From: CAG-791 sp963605745
GTDB lineage: Bacteria; Bacillota; Clostridia; Lachnospirales; Lachnospiraceae
Direction: 5' to 3'
Length of the DNA stretch: 64,000 nt
NCBI GenBank assembly: GCA_963605745.1
Contig: CAVCWT010000008.1
Location: 17,767-81,766 of the forward strand
Shown here piece by piece: positions 16,491 to 25,209 of the stretch. Under the pieces are notes generated by a model that had not been told where the DNA came from, ran no database searches, and saw only the letters and a program-made list of their open reading frames with translations. The position numbers were made by a program, and so were the translations under genes. Numbering within the stretch: the stretch's first letter is position 1; each line of letters starts with the position of its first letter.

Positions 16491-16523
16491 CAAAAAGAGC
16501 ATCCGGTAATCTTCCGGATGCTC
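16491..16523 (-). terminator. Terminator of the Ala/Lys-repeat gene
   Basis: On the minus strand GAGCATCCGG pairs with CCGGATGCTC over a 7-base loop and is followed by TTTTTG. It lies 62 bases after the stop codon. Confidence 0.9.
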
Positions 16524-16584
16524 CCTGGTCATTTCGTATTCGCTGTGATCCGATGTCCTTGGGATCTTACCCTCAGAATCTGAA

Positions 16585-17208
16585 TCAGATGTCGAAGGAC
16601 AGCTCGTCTGTGCCGTTAATGACAACATATGCCTTGCTGTTCTCAGGCTTTACATAGATCTGTGCGGTCTTGATATCAGCAACATTCTTGCCCTGATCAT
16701 ACTGCCATACATCCTTTGCGGACTGCAGGAGTCTGTCATAGGTATAATCGTTGCCCTTCCACTGCAGAACAACCTCTGCCTCAATCTTGGCAGCGGCCTT
16801 CTTAGCAGGCTCTGCCTTCTTCTCTGCTGTCTTCTTAGCAGGCTCTGCTTTCTTCTCTGCTGCCTTTGCTACAGGCGCTGCTGCCTTTGCAGGCTCTGCC
16901 TTCTTCTCTGCTGCCTTTGCTGCAGGTGCTGCTGCCTTTGCGGGCTCTGCCTTCTTCTCTGCTACCTTTGCTGCAGGTGCTGCTGCCTTTGCGGGCTCTG
17001 CCTTCTTCTCTGCTGCCTTTGCTGCAGGTGCTGCTGCCTTTGCAGATGCTGTCTTCTTCTCTACCTTCTTTTCCACTTTTTTCTCCTCTTTTACTGCTGT
17101 CTTCTTTGTATCTTCTGTCGTCACCGTCTCCGCCTTTTCTGCGGGAGCTGCTGTCTTAGAATGGAAGCTTGCCTTCACTGTTGCCACAGGCTTCTTTGCT
17201 ACGCTCAT
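16585..17208 (-). CDS. Ala/Lys-repeat protein with C-terminal DUF6465-like domain
   Basis: The product has 207 residues. Residues 1-50 are Thr/Lys/Ala-rich. Residues of about 55-135 are four tandem copies of a 17-residue unit, AKAAAPAAKAAEKKAEP, with short partial copies after them. This composition is histone H1-like and highly basic. The last 65 residues, from EAEVVLQWKGNDYTYDRLLQ, form a small globular domain that matches my memory of the Lachnospiraceae family DUF6465. The frame is open ten codons upstream, but AAGGAG sits 6-7 bases before the ATG at 17208. Nucleic-acid binding is a guess from charge. The DNA repeat unit is 51 bp, so copy number may vary between strains. Confidence 0.75.
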   Translation of the reverse strand: MSVAKKPVATVKASFHSKTAAPAEKAETVTTEDTKKTAVKEEKKVEKKVEKKTASAKAAAPAAKAAEKKAEPAKAAAPAAKVAEKKAEPAKAAAPAAKAAEKKAEPAKAAAPVAKAAEKKAEPAKKTAEKKAEPAKKAAAKIEAEVVLQWKGNDYTYDRLLQSAKDVWQYDQGKNVADIKTAQIYVKPENSKAYVVINGTDELSFDI

Positions 17209-17424
17209 TTTATCTCCTTTCAATCGTCCCTTTCTCACCCTGCGCCGTGCGCTGCGGCCAGAAATTGGCGATATCTCCTGTAAATCAAGCGTTTAAACCG
17301 TCACTGAAGGTATCACAAGAAAAACTTGCTGTCAACAAATTTGCCAAAAATTCAGCATTTTCTTTGTTCATTTGTGACTATTGCATTCTCGTTCCGAGTT
17401 CTATCTGCCAGACTGTCTGTACTG

Positions 17425-18264
17425 TCATCCGCGTACCAGTCCAAAGTACAGGATGACAAGCGCTCCCAACACGATGCGGTACCAGCCAAAGGGTTTAAAA
17501 TCGTGCCTTCGAATGTAGCCCATCAGGAACCGAATCACCAGAACCGATACCACAAAAGCTACCAGCATTCCGACTCCGAGAATCAGTGCCTCCGTTGCCG
17601 TAAAGGCCAGACCGAACTTTAGAATCTTCAGAAGGCTTGCTCCAGCCATGACAGGAATTGCCAGAATAAAGGTGAATTCCGCTGCCACTGTACGGGATAC
17701 ACCAATGACAAGGCCTCCTACAATCGTAGCTCCGGACCTTGAAGTTCCCGGAAAAACAGCTGCAATCAGCTGGAACATGCCGATGAGCAGAGCATCCTTC
17801 ATCGTCAGATCCCGCAGATCTGTTACCACCGGCTCCTTGTCCTTCTGGAAATGCTCCACCACAAGGAAAACAACACCCACCAGGATCAGCATGATTGAAA
17901 CCACCAGCCAGTTATACAGATGCTCATCCAGCCAGTCATCAAATGCAACACCGACAATTGCCGCGGGAATGCAGGCAACAATGGTCTTTAGCCACAGCTG
18001 CAGCGTATCCTGTTTCCAGACAATGCGCGTGCGCTTTCTGTGTTTGTACAATCCCAGCGGCCAGATCGTGTTCCAATACAGCAGGATTACCGCCAGAATT
18101 GCGCCGAACTGAATCACTACCAGGAACATATCCCAGAATTCTGTCGACACGTCCATCTGAATGAACTCATTCAGCAGAATCATATGTCCTGTGCTGCTGA
18201 TCGGCAGCCACTCCGTAATTCCCTCTACCAGGCCGAACAACGCAGCCTTCAAAATCTCTATCAT
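17425..18264 (-). CDS. uppP: Undecaprenyl-diphosphatase (bacitracin resistance)
   Basis: The product is a 279-residue polytopic membrane protein. The two catalytic motifs are VEGITEWLPISSTGHM at about residues 13-28 and PGTSRSGATIVGGLV at about 165-180. It removes phosphate from undecaprenyl pyrophosphate to recycle the lipid carrier for peptidoglycan and other wall polymers. Length and motifs are standard for the UppP/BacA family. AAGGAG lies 7-8 bases before the ATG at 18264. It follows the aminotransferase gene by about 100 bases. Confidence 0.96.
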   Translation of the reverse strand: MIEILKAALFGLVEGITEWLPISSTGHMILLNEFIQMDVSTEFWDMFLVVIQFGAILAVILLYWNTIWPLGLYKHRKRTRIVWKQDTLQLWLKTIVACIPAAIVGVAFDDWLDEHLYNWLVVSIMLILVGVVFLVVEHFQKDKEPVVTDLRDLTMKDALLIGMFQLIAAVFPGTSRSGATIVGGLVIGVSRTVAAEFTFILAIPVMAGASLLKILKFGLAFTATEALILGVGMLVAFVVSVLVIRFLMGYIRRHDFKPFGWYRIVLGALVILYFGLVRG

Positions 18265-18365
18265 CCATCGACTCCTTGTGTATTATCGGCTAACAGCCGG
18301 TGCAAGCGTTCCCTGCGCCGGCCTCTCCTGCCGCGAACAGTAACTCCTCATGCTAATGCAGCAAC

Positions 18366-19556
18366 TTACCTGCGGTACACTTCACTGACAAACCTGCGGA
18401 TCGCAGGGATTGCCCTTTCCACCTTCTGTGTCTCAATGCAATAGGCCACCCGGAAATACCCCGGTGCGCAGAAGGTTTCGCAGGGAACAAAGACCAGATC
18501 GTATGCCAGTGCTTTTTTACAGAAGGCTGTTGCATCCTCTTCGAGTGCCTTCGGCATAATATAGAAGGTTCCGTCCGGCTTTTGTACCTCGAAGCCCAGC
18601 TCCTGAAAGCACTGATACAACAGTTCCATGTTCGTCTCGTACACAGACAGATCTGCCGTATCATCTACAGCCTCTGCCATGGCCAGCTGGATTAATGACG
18701 AAGGGCAATTGTGTCCGATGCCGCGTGATACCTGGCCGCACATTGCCACCAGCTCATCCGCATGCTCACAGGCCGGATTCACTGCAACATATCCGATTCG
18801 CTCGCCCGGAATCGAAAGCGATTTGGAAAAGGAATAGCAGGTCAGCGTGTGATCGTAGAATTTTGCCGGATACGGAATTTCACGGCCGCCGAATGCGATC
18901 TCACGATACGGCTCATCCGACAAAAGGAAAATTGTGTACCCCAGTTCCTCTGATTTTCTGGTTAACAGCGCTGCCAGCTGTTCCAGAGTTTCCTTTGTGT
19001 AGGCAACTCCTGTCGGATTGTTCGGAGAATTGATCAAAAGTGCTGCTACGCCCGGCTGCAGCATCTCCTCCAATGCTTCAAAATTAATCTGAAAGTCCTC
19101 TACTCTGGCAGGAATGATCTCAATTCCGGCACCGGAATCGTTGATGTAAGGCGTATATTCCGGAAAAAACGGCGCCTGCACCAGAATCCGGTCTCCCGGC
19201 TTGGTTACCACTCGAATGGCATGGGCCAGAGCCCCTGCGCAGCCGGAGGTCGGAAAGATATGCCCCGCCGCATACTGCATTCCGAATCTGCGGTTCAAGG
19301 ATTCTGCCAGCCTTTCCTTGACCTTTGGCAGGCCAAGACTGGGGCTGTATCCGTGCAGCCTAACCGGTTCCATCGTCTGCAGCAGCCGGATTGCTGCATC
19401 CGTAAAGCTCTCCGGCGCAGGGACGGACGGATTTCCCAACGTAAAATCGAACACATTCTCATAGCCAATCTCCTGTGCCCTTTGCGCTGCGTATTCCGAC
19501 AGCTCGCGAATCACTGACTTTTTGCCCAGCATTTCCAGATAATGCTCGTTAATCAT
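18366..19556 (-). CDS. PLP-dependent aminotransferase, class I/II
   Basis: The product is a 396-residue fold-type I aminotransferase of the aspartate-aminotransferase superfamily. FTLGNPSVPAPESF is at the start, NSPNNPTGV binds substrate and PLP, SDEPYREI carries the cofactor Asp and Tyr, and the PLP Lys is in CYSFSKSLSIPGERIGY. Substrate specificity cannot be read from the sequence. A TTG at 19565 is open but too close to the GGAGG site; the ATG at 19556 has a 10-base spacing. It overlaps the end of the GNAT gene by 8 bases, so the two are co-translated. Confidence 0.88.
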   Translation of the reverse strand: MINEHYLEMLGKKSVIRELSEYAAQRAQEIGYENVFDFTLGNPSVPAPESFTDAAIRLLQTMEPVRLHGYSPSLGLPKVKERLAESLNRRFGMQYAAGHIFPTSGCAGALAHAIRVVTKPGDRILVQAPFFPEYTPYINDSGAGIEIIPARVEDFQINFEALEEMLQPGVAALLINSPNNPTGVAYTKETLEQLAALLTRKSEELGYTIFLLSDEPYREIAFGGREIPYPAKFYDHTLTCYSFSKSLSIPGERIGYVAVNPACEHADELVAMCGQVSRGIGHNCPSSLIQLAMAEAVDDTADLSVYETNMELLYQCFQELGFEVQKPDGTFYIMPKALEEDATAFCKKALAYDLVFVPCETFCAPGYFRVAYCIETQKVERAIPAIRRFVSEVYRR

Positions 19557-20613
19557 TCCACTCAAGCCTCCATTCCTCTATGATATCCTTTTTCACGGTT
19601 TCCTCTTCGATCGTATTCTTTCCGATGGCATCCTTTTCGTGCAGATGCTTCGCCCCCGGTGTCCGTTCGGATTCCGCCGCTCCTATGCACCAAAACCCAA
19701 GGCTCTTTGCCAGTGCCCTTGAGGCGGCATTGGACCGCTCCGTATATAAGGCCACACGCTCCATCCCCAGTTCCTTCCGTGCAAAGGACAGCACCGCCGT
19801 TGCAGCCTCCTTTGCCAACCCCCGGTTTCGCAGATCCTTCCGGATCAGATACCCCAGTTCGGCCATCTCCTGCCCTTTCCGGCAAGGTGAAAGACCGGCT
19901 CGTCCGATCATTTCTCCGGTCTTTTTACAGCACACCGCCCACATCCCATATCCATAGAAGGGATAGATCCGCCGGATATAGGCTTCCAGCATCTGTGCCT
20001 CTTTGCTGCGATCCTTCGACAGTAAGCCAAGGTAACGCTGCGCCGTTTCATCCTCATACAGAGCATACAGGTCATCCAGATCCTGCATGGTCATCTCCCG
20101 CAGCACGAGCCTTTCGGTTCGTGCAATGGTCCAGGGAAGCCCCGCTGCCCTCTGCCAGATTTTCTCGTACGAATCCAGATCAATCTCCTCCGGCTGGGCC
20201 ACAATAAAGGTCGCTCCTTCGAAGGATTCCGTTTCATTTCCCGAATGAAGATAGCCGATTGAATAATATCCCGTTTCCAGAAGTCTTTTGTGAATCCATC
20301 CGGCATCGGTCAGAAAAAGCGTCCCCCGGAAGTCTTTCGGCCGCCAGATCTCCTGTCCCAGCAACCATTCCAGCTCCGCAGAATCCGCTGCATATGCCTT
20401 CCGGACCGCAATCCCGCATTGCTCCAGCTCATCCCGGCAGGAATCCACTTCTTTTTCGCGCATTCCCCCCGCAGCATCCGGTCTCTCCTTGGCTGTGCTA
20501 TGTCCCGACAGCAGGAAAAACAAACGCTTCAGCCTGCCGGTATTCTCGATTCCGCTGTCTGTCCGGCTCTCTTTTTGATGTTCCTTTTTGCCCTCGTTTC
20601 TATCCCCATTCAT
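19549..20613 (-). CDS. GNAT N-acetyltransferase with N-terminal HAD-like segment
   Basis: The product has 354 residues. The first 60 are low-complexity and charged. Residues of about 60-155 (TLFLTDAGWIHKRLLETGYY through WQRAAGLPW) look like the degenerate HAD-like segment that precedes a GNAT domain in several Clostridia proteins. The GNAT domain is at about 163-310: TERLVLREMTMQDLDDLYAL, then ELGYLIRKDLRNRGLAKEAA, the acetyl-CoA loop, and NAASRALAKSLGFWCIG. The last 45 residues are a charged tail rich in Glu, Lys and Ile. It is of the RimJ/RimL-like group. The substrate is unknown. It is followed by the aminotransferase in an overlapping arrangement. Confidence 0.8.
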   Translation of the reverse strand: MNGDRNEGKKEHQKESRTDSGIENTGRLKRLFFLLSGHSTAKERPDAAGGMREKEVDSCRDELEQCGIAVRKAYAADSAELEWLLGQEIWRPKDFRGTLFLTDAGWIHKRLLETGYYSIGYLHSGNETESFEGATFIVAQPEEIDLDSYEKIWQRAAGLPWTIARTERLVLREMTMQDLDDLYALYEDETAQRYLGLLSKDRSKEAQMLEAYIRRIYPFYGYGMWAVCCKKTGEMIGRAGLSPCRKGQEMAELGYLIRKDLRNRGLAKEAATAVLSFARKELGMERVALYTERSNAASRALAKSLGFWCIGAAESERTPGAKHLHEKDAIGKNTIEEETVKKDIIEEWRLEWND

Positions 20614-20730
20614 AGTTTGTTCATTTTTTATTCAATGTAACTTCAAGAGGTTACCATCTTTCAGACACGATTCCCCTCTATACTAATCATCATAGAAGCA
20701 AGCCAGACAAACCAATAACTTTTTCATAAT

Positions 20731-20760
20731 ATGCCGGGTGCCGAAAGGTCCCCGGCATCC
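20731..20760 (-). terminator. Possible terminator of the ABC importer operon
   Basis: GCCGGG pairs with CCCGGC in the gap after the ABC ATPase stop. On the minus strand it is followed by an A/T-rich stretch, not a clean T run, so termination is plausible but weak. Confidence 0.4.
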
Positions 20761-20793
20761 TCCCTTTTCAGGGGCTAAATCAGGTGCGAACCT

Positions 20794-21618
20794 TCACCTG
20801 GACAACAGAATCCTGTCATTGTCCAGCTTTTGTCCTGCCCCCTCTGCAAAACGCCTCAGCAGCGTATCCACTGTCATATTCTCGCGTTCCTCACCCTGTA
20901 CATCCAGCACAATATGTCCGCTGTCCATCATAAGGGTTCGGTTTCCCATTTCCAGAGCCTGGTGCATGTTGTGTGTTACCATCAGGCAGGTAATCTTCCG
21001 TTCTGCCACAATATCCCTGGTCAGCTTCAGGACCTTCTCTGCGGTACCGGGATCCAGTGCCGCCGTATGCTCATCCAGAAGGAGGAGCCTAGGCGTTACC
21101 ACCGTTGCCATTAGCAGTGTCAGGGCCTGCCTTTGTCCGCCGGACAAAAGGCCTACCGGATTCTCCATCCGATCCTCCAACCCCATGTTCAGCTGAGCCA
21201 GCTGTTCGCGAAACTGCTCTTTTTCCTTGCGGCTGATCCGTGTAAAGCCCTGTGTCAGTCGGCCAATGGTCGTGTTTTTCGCCACACTGGCCCGCAGATA
21301 AGCGACTGAGAGGTTCTCCTCAATGGTCATGTGCGGTGCGGTTCCCATCAGAGGATCCTGAAAGAGGCGGCCGATAAACTGGCTCCTCTTGTGCTCCTTC
21401 CAAAAGGTAATATCCTCTCCGTCCAGCTCAATATACCCTTCGTCCGTAATAAAGCTGCCGGCAATCGCATTAAAAAGAGTGGATTTTCCTGCGCCGTTGG
21501 ATCCGACGATGGTCGCAAAGTCGCCGTCTTCCAGCACCAGATCGATATGGTCCAATGCTTTTTTCTCATTGATGGTGCCCGGATAAAAGGTCTTGGCTAT
21601 GTTCTCCAGCTTAAGCAT
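20794..21618 (-). CDS. ABC importer ATP-binding protein
   Basis: The product has 274 residues. Walker A is GSNGAGKST near residue 40, the signature is LSGGQRQAL, and Walker B is LLLLDEHTAALD, with a MVTHNMHQAL switch His. All catalytic residues are present. It would energise the membrane protein encoded immediately upstream; the two overlap by 8 bases. The frame stays open for 52 codons upstream of the true start, but those lie inside the permease gene. GGGAGG sits 6 bases before the ATG at 21618. With the ABC_sub_bind lipoprotein it forms a TrpXYZ-type importer. Confidence 0.9.
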   Translation of the reverse strand: MLKLENIAKTFYPGTINEKKALDHIDLVLEDGDFATIVGSNGAGKSTLFNAIAGSFITDEGYIELDGEDITFWKEHKRSQFIGRLFQDPLMGTAPHMTIEENLSVAYLRASVAKNTTIGRLTQGFTRISRKEKEQFREQLAQLNMGLEDRMENPVGLLSGGQRQALTLLMATVVTPRLLLLDEHTAALDPGTAEKVLKLTRDIVAERKITCLMVTHNMHQALEMGNRTLMMDSGHIVLDVQGEERENMTVDTLLRRFAEGAGQKLDNDRILLSR

Positions 21619-22561
21619 TCCGACCTCCCTTTCTGGCTGCATTTGCCGTCTTTCTGGCCTGCATGGCCGCCGTTTCCTTTTTCTTGTTCTGCAGCATCTG
21701 TTTCGCTGCAGGAGCCGCAATGGCAATGGCAACAATGAGTGCTGACACCAGCTTGAAGGCCTGCGTCGGCACATTCAGGCGAAGCGCCAGAGCAACAATA
21801 AAGCGATAGATGATAGAGCCGGCCACAACGCCCAGAATTCTGGTCATCATTTTGCCCTTTCCAAAAAGCGTTGTCCCGATGACCAAAGAGGCCAGTGCAA
21901 TGGTCACCATGCCGGTTCCCATGTTGATCTCCGCATTCTTGTTGTACTGACCGATCAGGCATCCGGCAAGTCCTGTCAGAGAGTTCGAAAGGCACAAACC
22001 GACGGTGATTGTCAGATTGGGATTGATGGAGCTGGCGCGTACCATGGCAACGCTGTCTCCGGTGGCACGAATGGACAGTCCCAGTCTCGTTCCCAGAAAC
22101 CAGCAGATCACCATGCAGATGACACCCACCAGAATCACCAGCAAAACGGTACGGCTCCAATCCTTCCAGAATTCGCTGCCGCTAAGCCCCTTGAACAGGT
22201 CAAACAACGTGCTCGTCCCGACGACGTTCAGACTCGTCTTCATTCCCATCACCAACAGGTTAATGGTATACAGTCCCGTATTGACAATGATACCCGCCAG
22301 AATACTCGGAACTCCCAGGCTGGTCTGCAGAAATGCCGTAACATATCCTGATACAATACCTGCCAGCATGGCAGCCGGAAGGGCCAGAATGGGATGCCCC
22401 GCAATCGTTACTGCTACGCCAACGGCTGCTCCCAGCATGTAGCAGCCGTCTGTGGACAAATCGCAAATATCAAGAATGGAAAAACTGATAAACAGTGACA
22501 ACGCCACCAATCCGAAGATGAGCCCGTTGTCCAGTGCTGTCTGAATAATGGTAATCGACAC
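21611..22561 (-). CDS. ABC importer permease (branched-chain amino-acid-type fold)
   Basis: The product is a 316-residue membrane protein with about eight hydrophobic segments. GLIFGLVALSLFISFSILDI opens the first helices, and the EAA-like loop holds GLSIRATGDSVAMVRASSIN, typical of LivH/LivM-like permeases that pair with ABC_sub_bind proteins. The start is taken as the GTG at 22561, preceded by AGGGGG. An upstream open stretch of 22 codons runs through a terminator hairpin and is not credible. The last 35 residues are Lys/Ala-rich and cytoplasmic. A homologous set in streptococci (TrpXYZ) is linked to tryptophan; the substrate here is not shown. Confidence 0.87.
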   Translation of the reverse strand: MSITIIQTALDNGLIFGLVALSLFISFSILDICDLSTDGCYMLGAAVGVAVTIAGHPILALPAAMLAGIVSGYVTAFLQTSLGVPSILAGIIVNTGLYTINLLVMGMKTSLNVVGTSTLFDLFKGLSGSEFWKDWSRTVLLVILVGVICMVICWFLGTRLGLSIRATGDSVAMVRASSINPNLTITVGLCLSNSLTGLAGCLIGQYNKNAEINMGTGMVTIALASLVIGTTLFGKGKMMTRILGVVAGSIIYRFIVALALRLNVPTQAFKLVSALIVAIAIAAPAAKQMLQNKKKETAAMQARKTANAARKGGRNA

Positions 22562-22584
22562 CGTGATTCCCCCTGTCCCTATGA

Positions 22585-22622
22585 TTGAAAAAGTGCGAGT
22601 CCTGCATACGCAAGACTCGCAC
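22585..22622 (-). terminator. Intercistronic terminator between binding-protein and permease genes
   Basis: GTGCGAGTC pairs with GACTCGCAC over a 12-base loop, with TTTTTC after it on the minus strand. It lies between the lipoprotein stop (22688) and the permease start (22561). Partial read-through would give more binding protein than permease. Confidence 0.88.
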
Positions 22623-22687
22623 CTCATTGTATACCATACGTATTAATTTTGCACCAGAGCCTGCAAACGACATGGGCATGCAGAACT

Positions 22688-23815
22688 TCAGTTTGAAAAG
22701 TTCTCTGCCGTCGTTGTTTCGGCGATCTCCGAGCAGAAAGGCTCGAAGGCTGCCTTGGTTGCCTCCAGATCATAGCCAAGGCGCTCTGCAGTCTCTGTGT
22801 TGATCGTGGCAATACCATTTCCCAGTGTCACAACCGAATAGGTGGCAGGATCCGTGCCGTCTGCCAGAATGCTCGCAACCATATCCGCCGTCTCTGTTCC
22901 AAGATCAGCATAGTTAATTCCAAAGCCAAGGAAGGCACCGTTGAGGGCAAAGGAATCTGCGCCGGTGTAGTGTGGAATGCCTGCCTCTGCCAGCTTGTCA
23001 TAAATGGAGAGCTCTGCGCTCATGACGGTGTTGTCAGTAGGTGTAAAGATGGCATCCACGCCTGCCGCAATCAGAGCATCTGCTGCCTGGCTCACCTCAG
23101 TCGTATTGGTGCCGGTCTTTTCTACATACTCAACGCCCTTTTCATCCAGATAAGCCTTGGCATCTGCAATGGCCTGGGTTGAGGAATCCTCACTCGTAGA
23201 ATACAGAAGACCGATCTTGTCGGCATCCGGATCCTGCGCAAAGATGAGGTCCATAATTGCCTCGGTGTTCAGGGCATCGCTGGTCCCGGTAATATTGCCG
23301 CCGGGCTCTTCCATGGAAGACACAAGGCCTGCTCCGACAGGATCGGTAACCGCAGAGAAGATCACCGGAGTATCCGTATCCTCAAAGGTCGACTGAGCCG
23401 TCAGTGCCGTAGGAGTTGCAATACAAACAACGGCATCCACACCATCGTCCTTGAGCTGTGCCAGTCCCTGGCTGATGATCGTGGAATCGCCCTGTCCGTT
23501 GATAAAGTAGTCTGCATACTCAAAGGTAGCACCCAGCTCTTCTCCCTTTGCATCCAGCTCCTTCTCAACATATTCTGTGATCTGATTCAGCGATGCATGG
23601 TCCATGTACTGAACGATTCCCACTTTGTAAGAAGCACTCACTGTCGCATCATCCGATGCTGTCTCCTCTGATGTCTCCTCAGAAGCCTCCTCCGTGGATG
23701 CAGCTTCTGTGCTCTGGGACTCTGCAGCAGTATCCGTGCTGCTGTTCGAGCATCCCGCCAGCAGCGCTGCTGCCATGCACATGGAAATCATTGTTGCAAC
23801 GGTTCGTTTTTTCAT
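22688..23815 (-). CDS. ABC_sub_bind family substrate-binding lipoprotein
   Basis: The product has 375 residues. The lipoprotein signal MKKRTVATMISMCMAAALLA is followed by the lipobox Cys (LAGC) at residue 22, then a linker of about 40 residues rich in Ser, Glu and Thr. The mature domain begins SYKVGIVQYMDHASLNQIT and contains DAVVCIATPTALTAQ, the type I periplasmic-binding-protein fold of the ABC_sub_bind (PF04392-like) family. TrpX of Streptococcus belongs here. AGGAGGAG lies upstream of the ATG at 23815. It is the first gene of the importer operon and is separated from crh by the crh terminator, so it needs its own promoter or read-through; none is obvious. Confidence 0.9.
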   Translation of the reverse strand: MKKRTVATMISMCMAAALLAGCSNSSTDTAAESQSTEAASTEEASEETSEETASDDATVSASYKVGIVQYMDHASLNQITEYVEKELDAKGEELGATFEYADYFINGQGDSTIISQGLAQLKDDGVDAVVCIATPTALTAQSTFEDTDTPVIFSAVTDPVGAGLVSSMEEPGGNITGTSDALNTEAIMDLIFAQDPDADKIGLLYSTSEDSSTQAIADAKAYLDEKGVEYVEKTGTNTTEVSQAADALIAAGVDAIFTPTDNTVMSAELSIYDKLAEAGIPHYTGADSFALNGAFLGFGINYADLGTETADMVASILADGTDPATYSVVTLGNGIATINTETAERLGYDLEATKAAFEPFCSEIAETTTAENFSN

Positions 23816-23835
23816 AATTCTCCTCCTGGTAATAT

Positions 23836-23872
23836 ATTAATAAAACGCCTTCAGGTCACCCCAAAGGCGTTT
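23836..23872 (-). terminator. Terminator of crh
   Basis: On the minus strand AAACGCCTT pairs with AAGGCGTTT over a 12-base loop and is followed by TTATTAAT. It lies 21 bases after the crh stop codon. Confidence 0.88.
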
Positions 23873-23893
23873 CATTTCAATCCAGTTAATTTC

Positions 23894-24151
23894 TTATTTT
23901 GCCGCAGTGATAAAGGACTCGATGTCATTGATGGCTGCCTCTTCATCGGCGCCGTCGGCAGAGACCGTCATTTCATCCCCGTTATCCAGCTCCAGAGACA
24001 TCATTCCCATAATGCTCTTGGCATTGACTCTCTTGGTTCCCAGCTCAATGTAAATCCGGCTGTCATATTTGCTCGCCACCTGCACCAGTTCTGCAATCGG
24101 TCTGGCCTCCAGACCATCCTTCAATGTGATCGTCATCGATTTCTTCATCAT
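23894..24151 (-). CDS. crh: Crh-like HPr protein with Glu in place of His15
   Basis: The product is an 85-residue HPr-family protein. The active-site loop reads LKDGLEARPIAELVQ, where HPr has GLHARP; the phosphate-accepting His is Glu here (B. subtilis Crh has Gln). The regulatory site AKSIMGMMSLELDNGDEM keeps Ser46 for HprK. It therefore cannot carry PTS phosphate from enzyme I but can be Ser-phosphorylated and act with CcpA. Position after rapZ and whiA matches the conserved yvcJ-yvcK-yvcL-crh locus. ATG at 24151 has GGAGG nine bases before it; a GTG six codons upstream falls in that site and is rejected. Confidence 0.92.
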   Translation of the reverse strand: MMKKSMTITLKDGLEARPIAELVQVASKYDSRIYIELGTKRVNAKSIMGMMSLELDNGDEMTVSADGADEEAAINDIESFITAAK

Positions 24152-24197
24152 CGTTTGTATTCCTCCCACAAAGCGACATTACACCAGCCGCAGCTCC

Positions 24198-25130
24198 TCA
24201 CCTCTGCGCCTGGTTACTCTCCTGTTCCTGCAGCTTCTGTGCCAGCTCCGACAATCTCCGCAGCCTGTGGTTCACTCCCGATTTCCCCACGGGCGGATTC
24301 ATCCGCTGCCCCAGTTCCTGCAGGGAACTGTCCGGATACTGTTCCCGCAGCAATGCCATCTGCCGCAGGCTCTCCGGTATGGTATCCCAAATCTTGCTGT
24401 GCCGCAGCAGCTGAATCTCTTCGAGCTGCTTCTGGGAAGCGGCAACCGTTTTCATAATGTTGGCCGTTTCACAGTTCACCTTTCGGTTGATCCTGCTGCG
24501 AACCTGACGAACAATTCGTGCATTCTCCATGTCCATCATGCTGACATGAGCACCCAGAACATTCAGGACATCCACAATCACTCCCGAATCTCTGGTCAGA
24601 ACCGCATGGCTCCTGCCATGCTCCTGTCTCCTCAGCTGCAAGCCGGTTCTCGCCAAAAGATCCAGCGTCAGCTCAGCCCGATGGTCTTCCTCCACTTCAA
24701 AGGAAAGATAATATTCCTTTTCCGGATTGCGGACACAACCGATGCACAGGAACTCTCCTGCGAGATAGCTGCGAATGCATTTCTCGTCCTGTTCGAAATG
24801 TTCCGGCGGCCGCATCAACGCGGCAATTCGTCTGGCAGCCTCTCCATGAAAATCCATGGTCCGGTCTGCTCCGGAGATCTCGTTCTCCGGCTCCCACAGC
24901 GAACTGCCAGCAAGGGCCGACACGGCAACAATATTATAAGTTTTTTCAAGCAATGTAAAGCACTTTTTCCAGGCCTGCGGGCGAGCCGAATGCAGCGTCA
25001 GCCTGCCTTTGTTGTTGGAGTCCTTGATGCACATACACTGCAGGATCGCAGACAGCTGTGCCAGCATCGCCTTTCGGGAGGCCGGCTCGAGCTGCAGCAG
25101 CTCCTGTAATACTTTTTCCTGAAAATCCAT
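24198..25130 (-). CDS. whiA: WhiA-family DNA-binding protein
   Basis: The product has 310 residues. It has an N-terminal homing-endonuclease-like domain (about 1-205) and a C-terminal helix-turn-helix with SLRQMALLREQYPDSSLQEL and NPPVGKSGVNHRLRRL, the family hallmark. WhiA controls sporulation genes in Streptomyces and influences division and chromosome segregation in Bacillus. It lies between rapZ and crh. In Bacillus a yvcK/glmR gene separates rapZ and whiA; none is present here. The ATG at 25130 is preceded by weak purine-rich sequence. Confidence 0.94.
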   Translation of the reverse strand: MDFQEKVLQELLQLEPASRKAMLAQLSAILQCMCIKDSNNKGRLTLHSARPQAWKKCFTLLEKTYNIVAVSALAGSSLWEPENEISGADRTMDFHGEAARRIAALMRPPEHFEQDEKCIRSYLAGEFLCIGCVRNPEKEYYLSFEVEEDHRAELTLDLLARTGLQLRRQEHGRSHAVLTRDSGVIVDVLNVLGAHVSMMDMENARIVRQVRSRINRKVNCETANIMKTVAASQKQLEEIQLLRHSKIWDTIPESLRQMALLREQYPDSSLQELGQRMNPPVGKSGVNHRLRRLSELAQKLQEQESNQAQR

Positions 25131-25209
25131 TCGTTTTCGTTTTTCTCACCCGGCCGCCGTGCTCCGGTCATCCGGCATGAGCTAAGCTCCCTTTTCCGGG
25201 CACATTCTC

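Noticed and set aside
22562..22627. Longer N-terminus for the importer permease
   Set aside because: The 22 extra codons run through a terminator hairpin and lack a ribosome site; the GTG at 22561 with AGGGGG is better.
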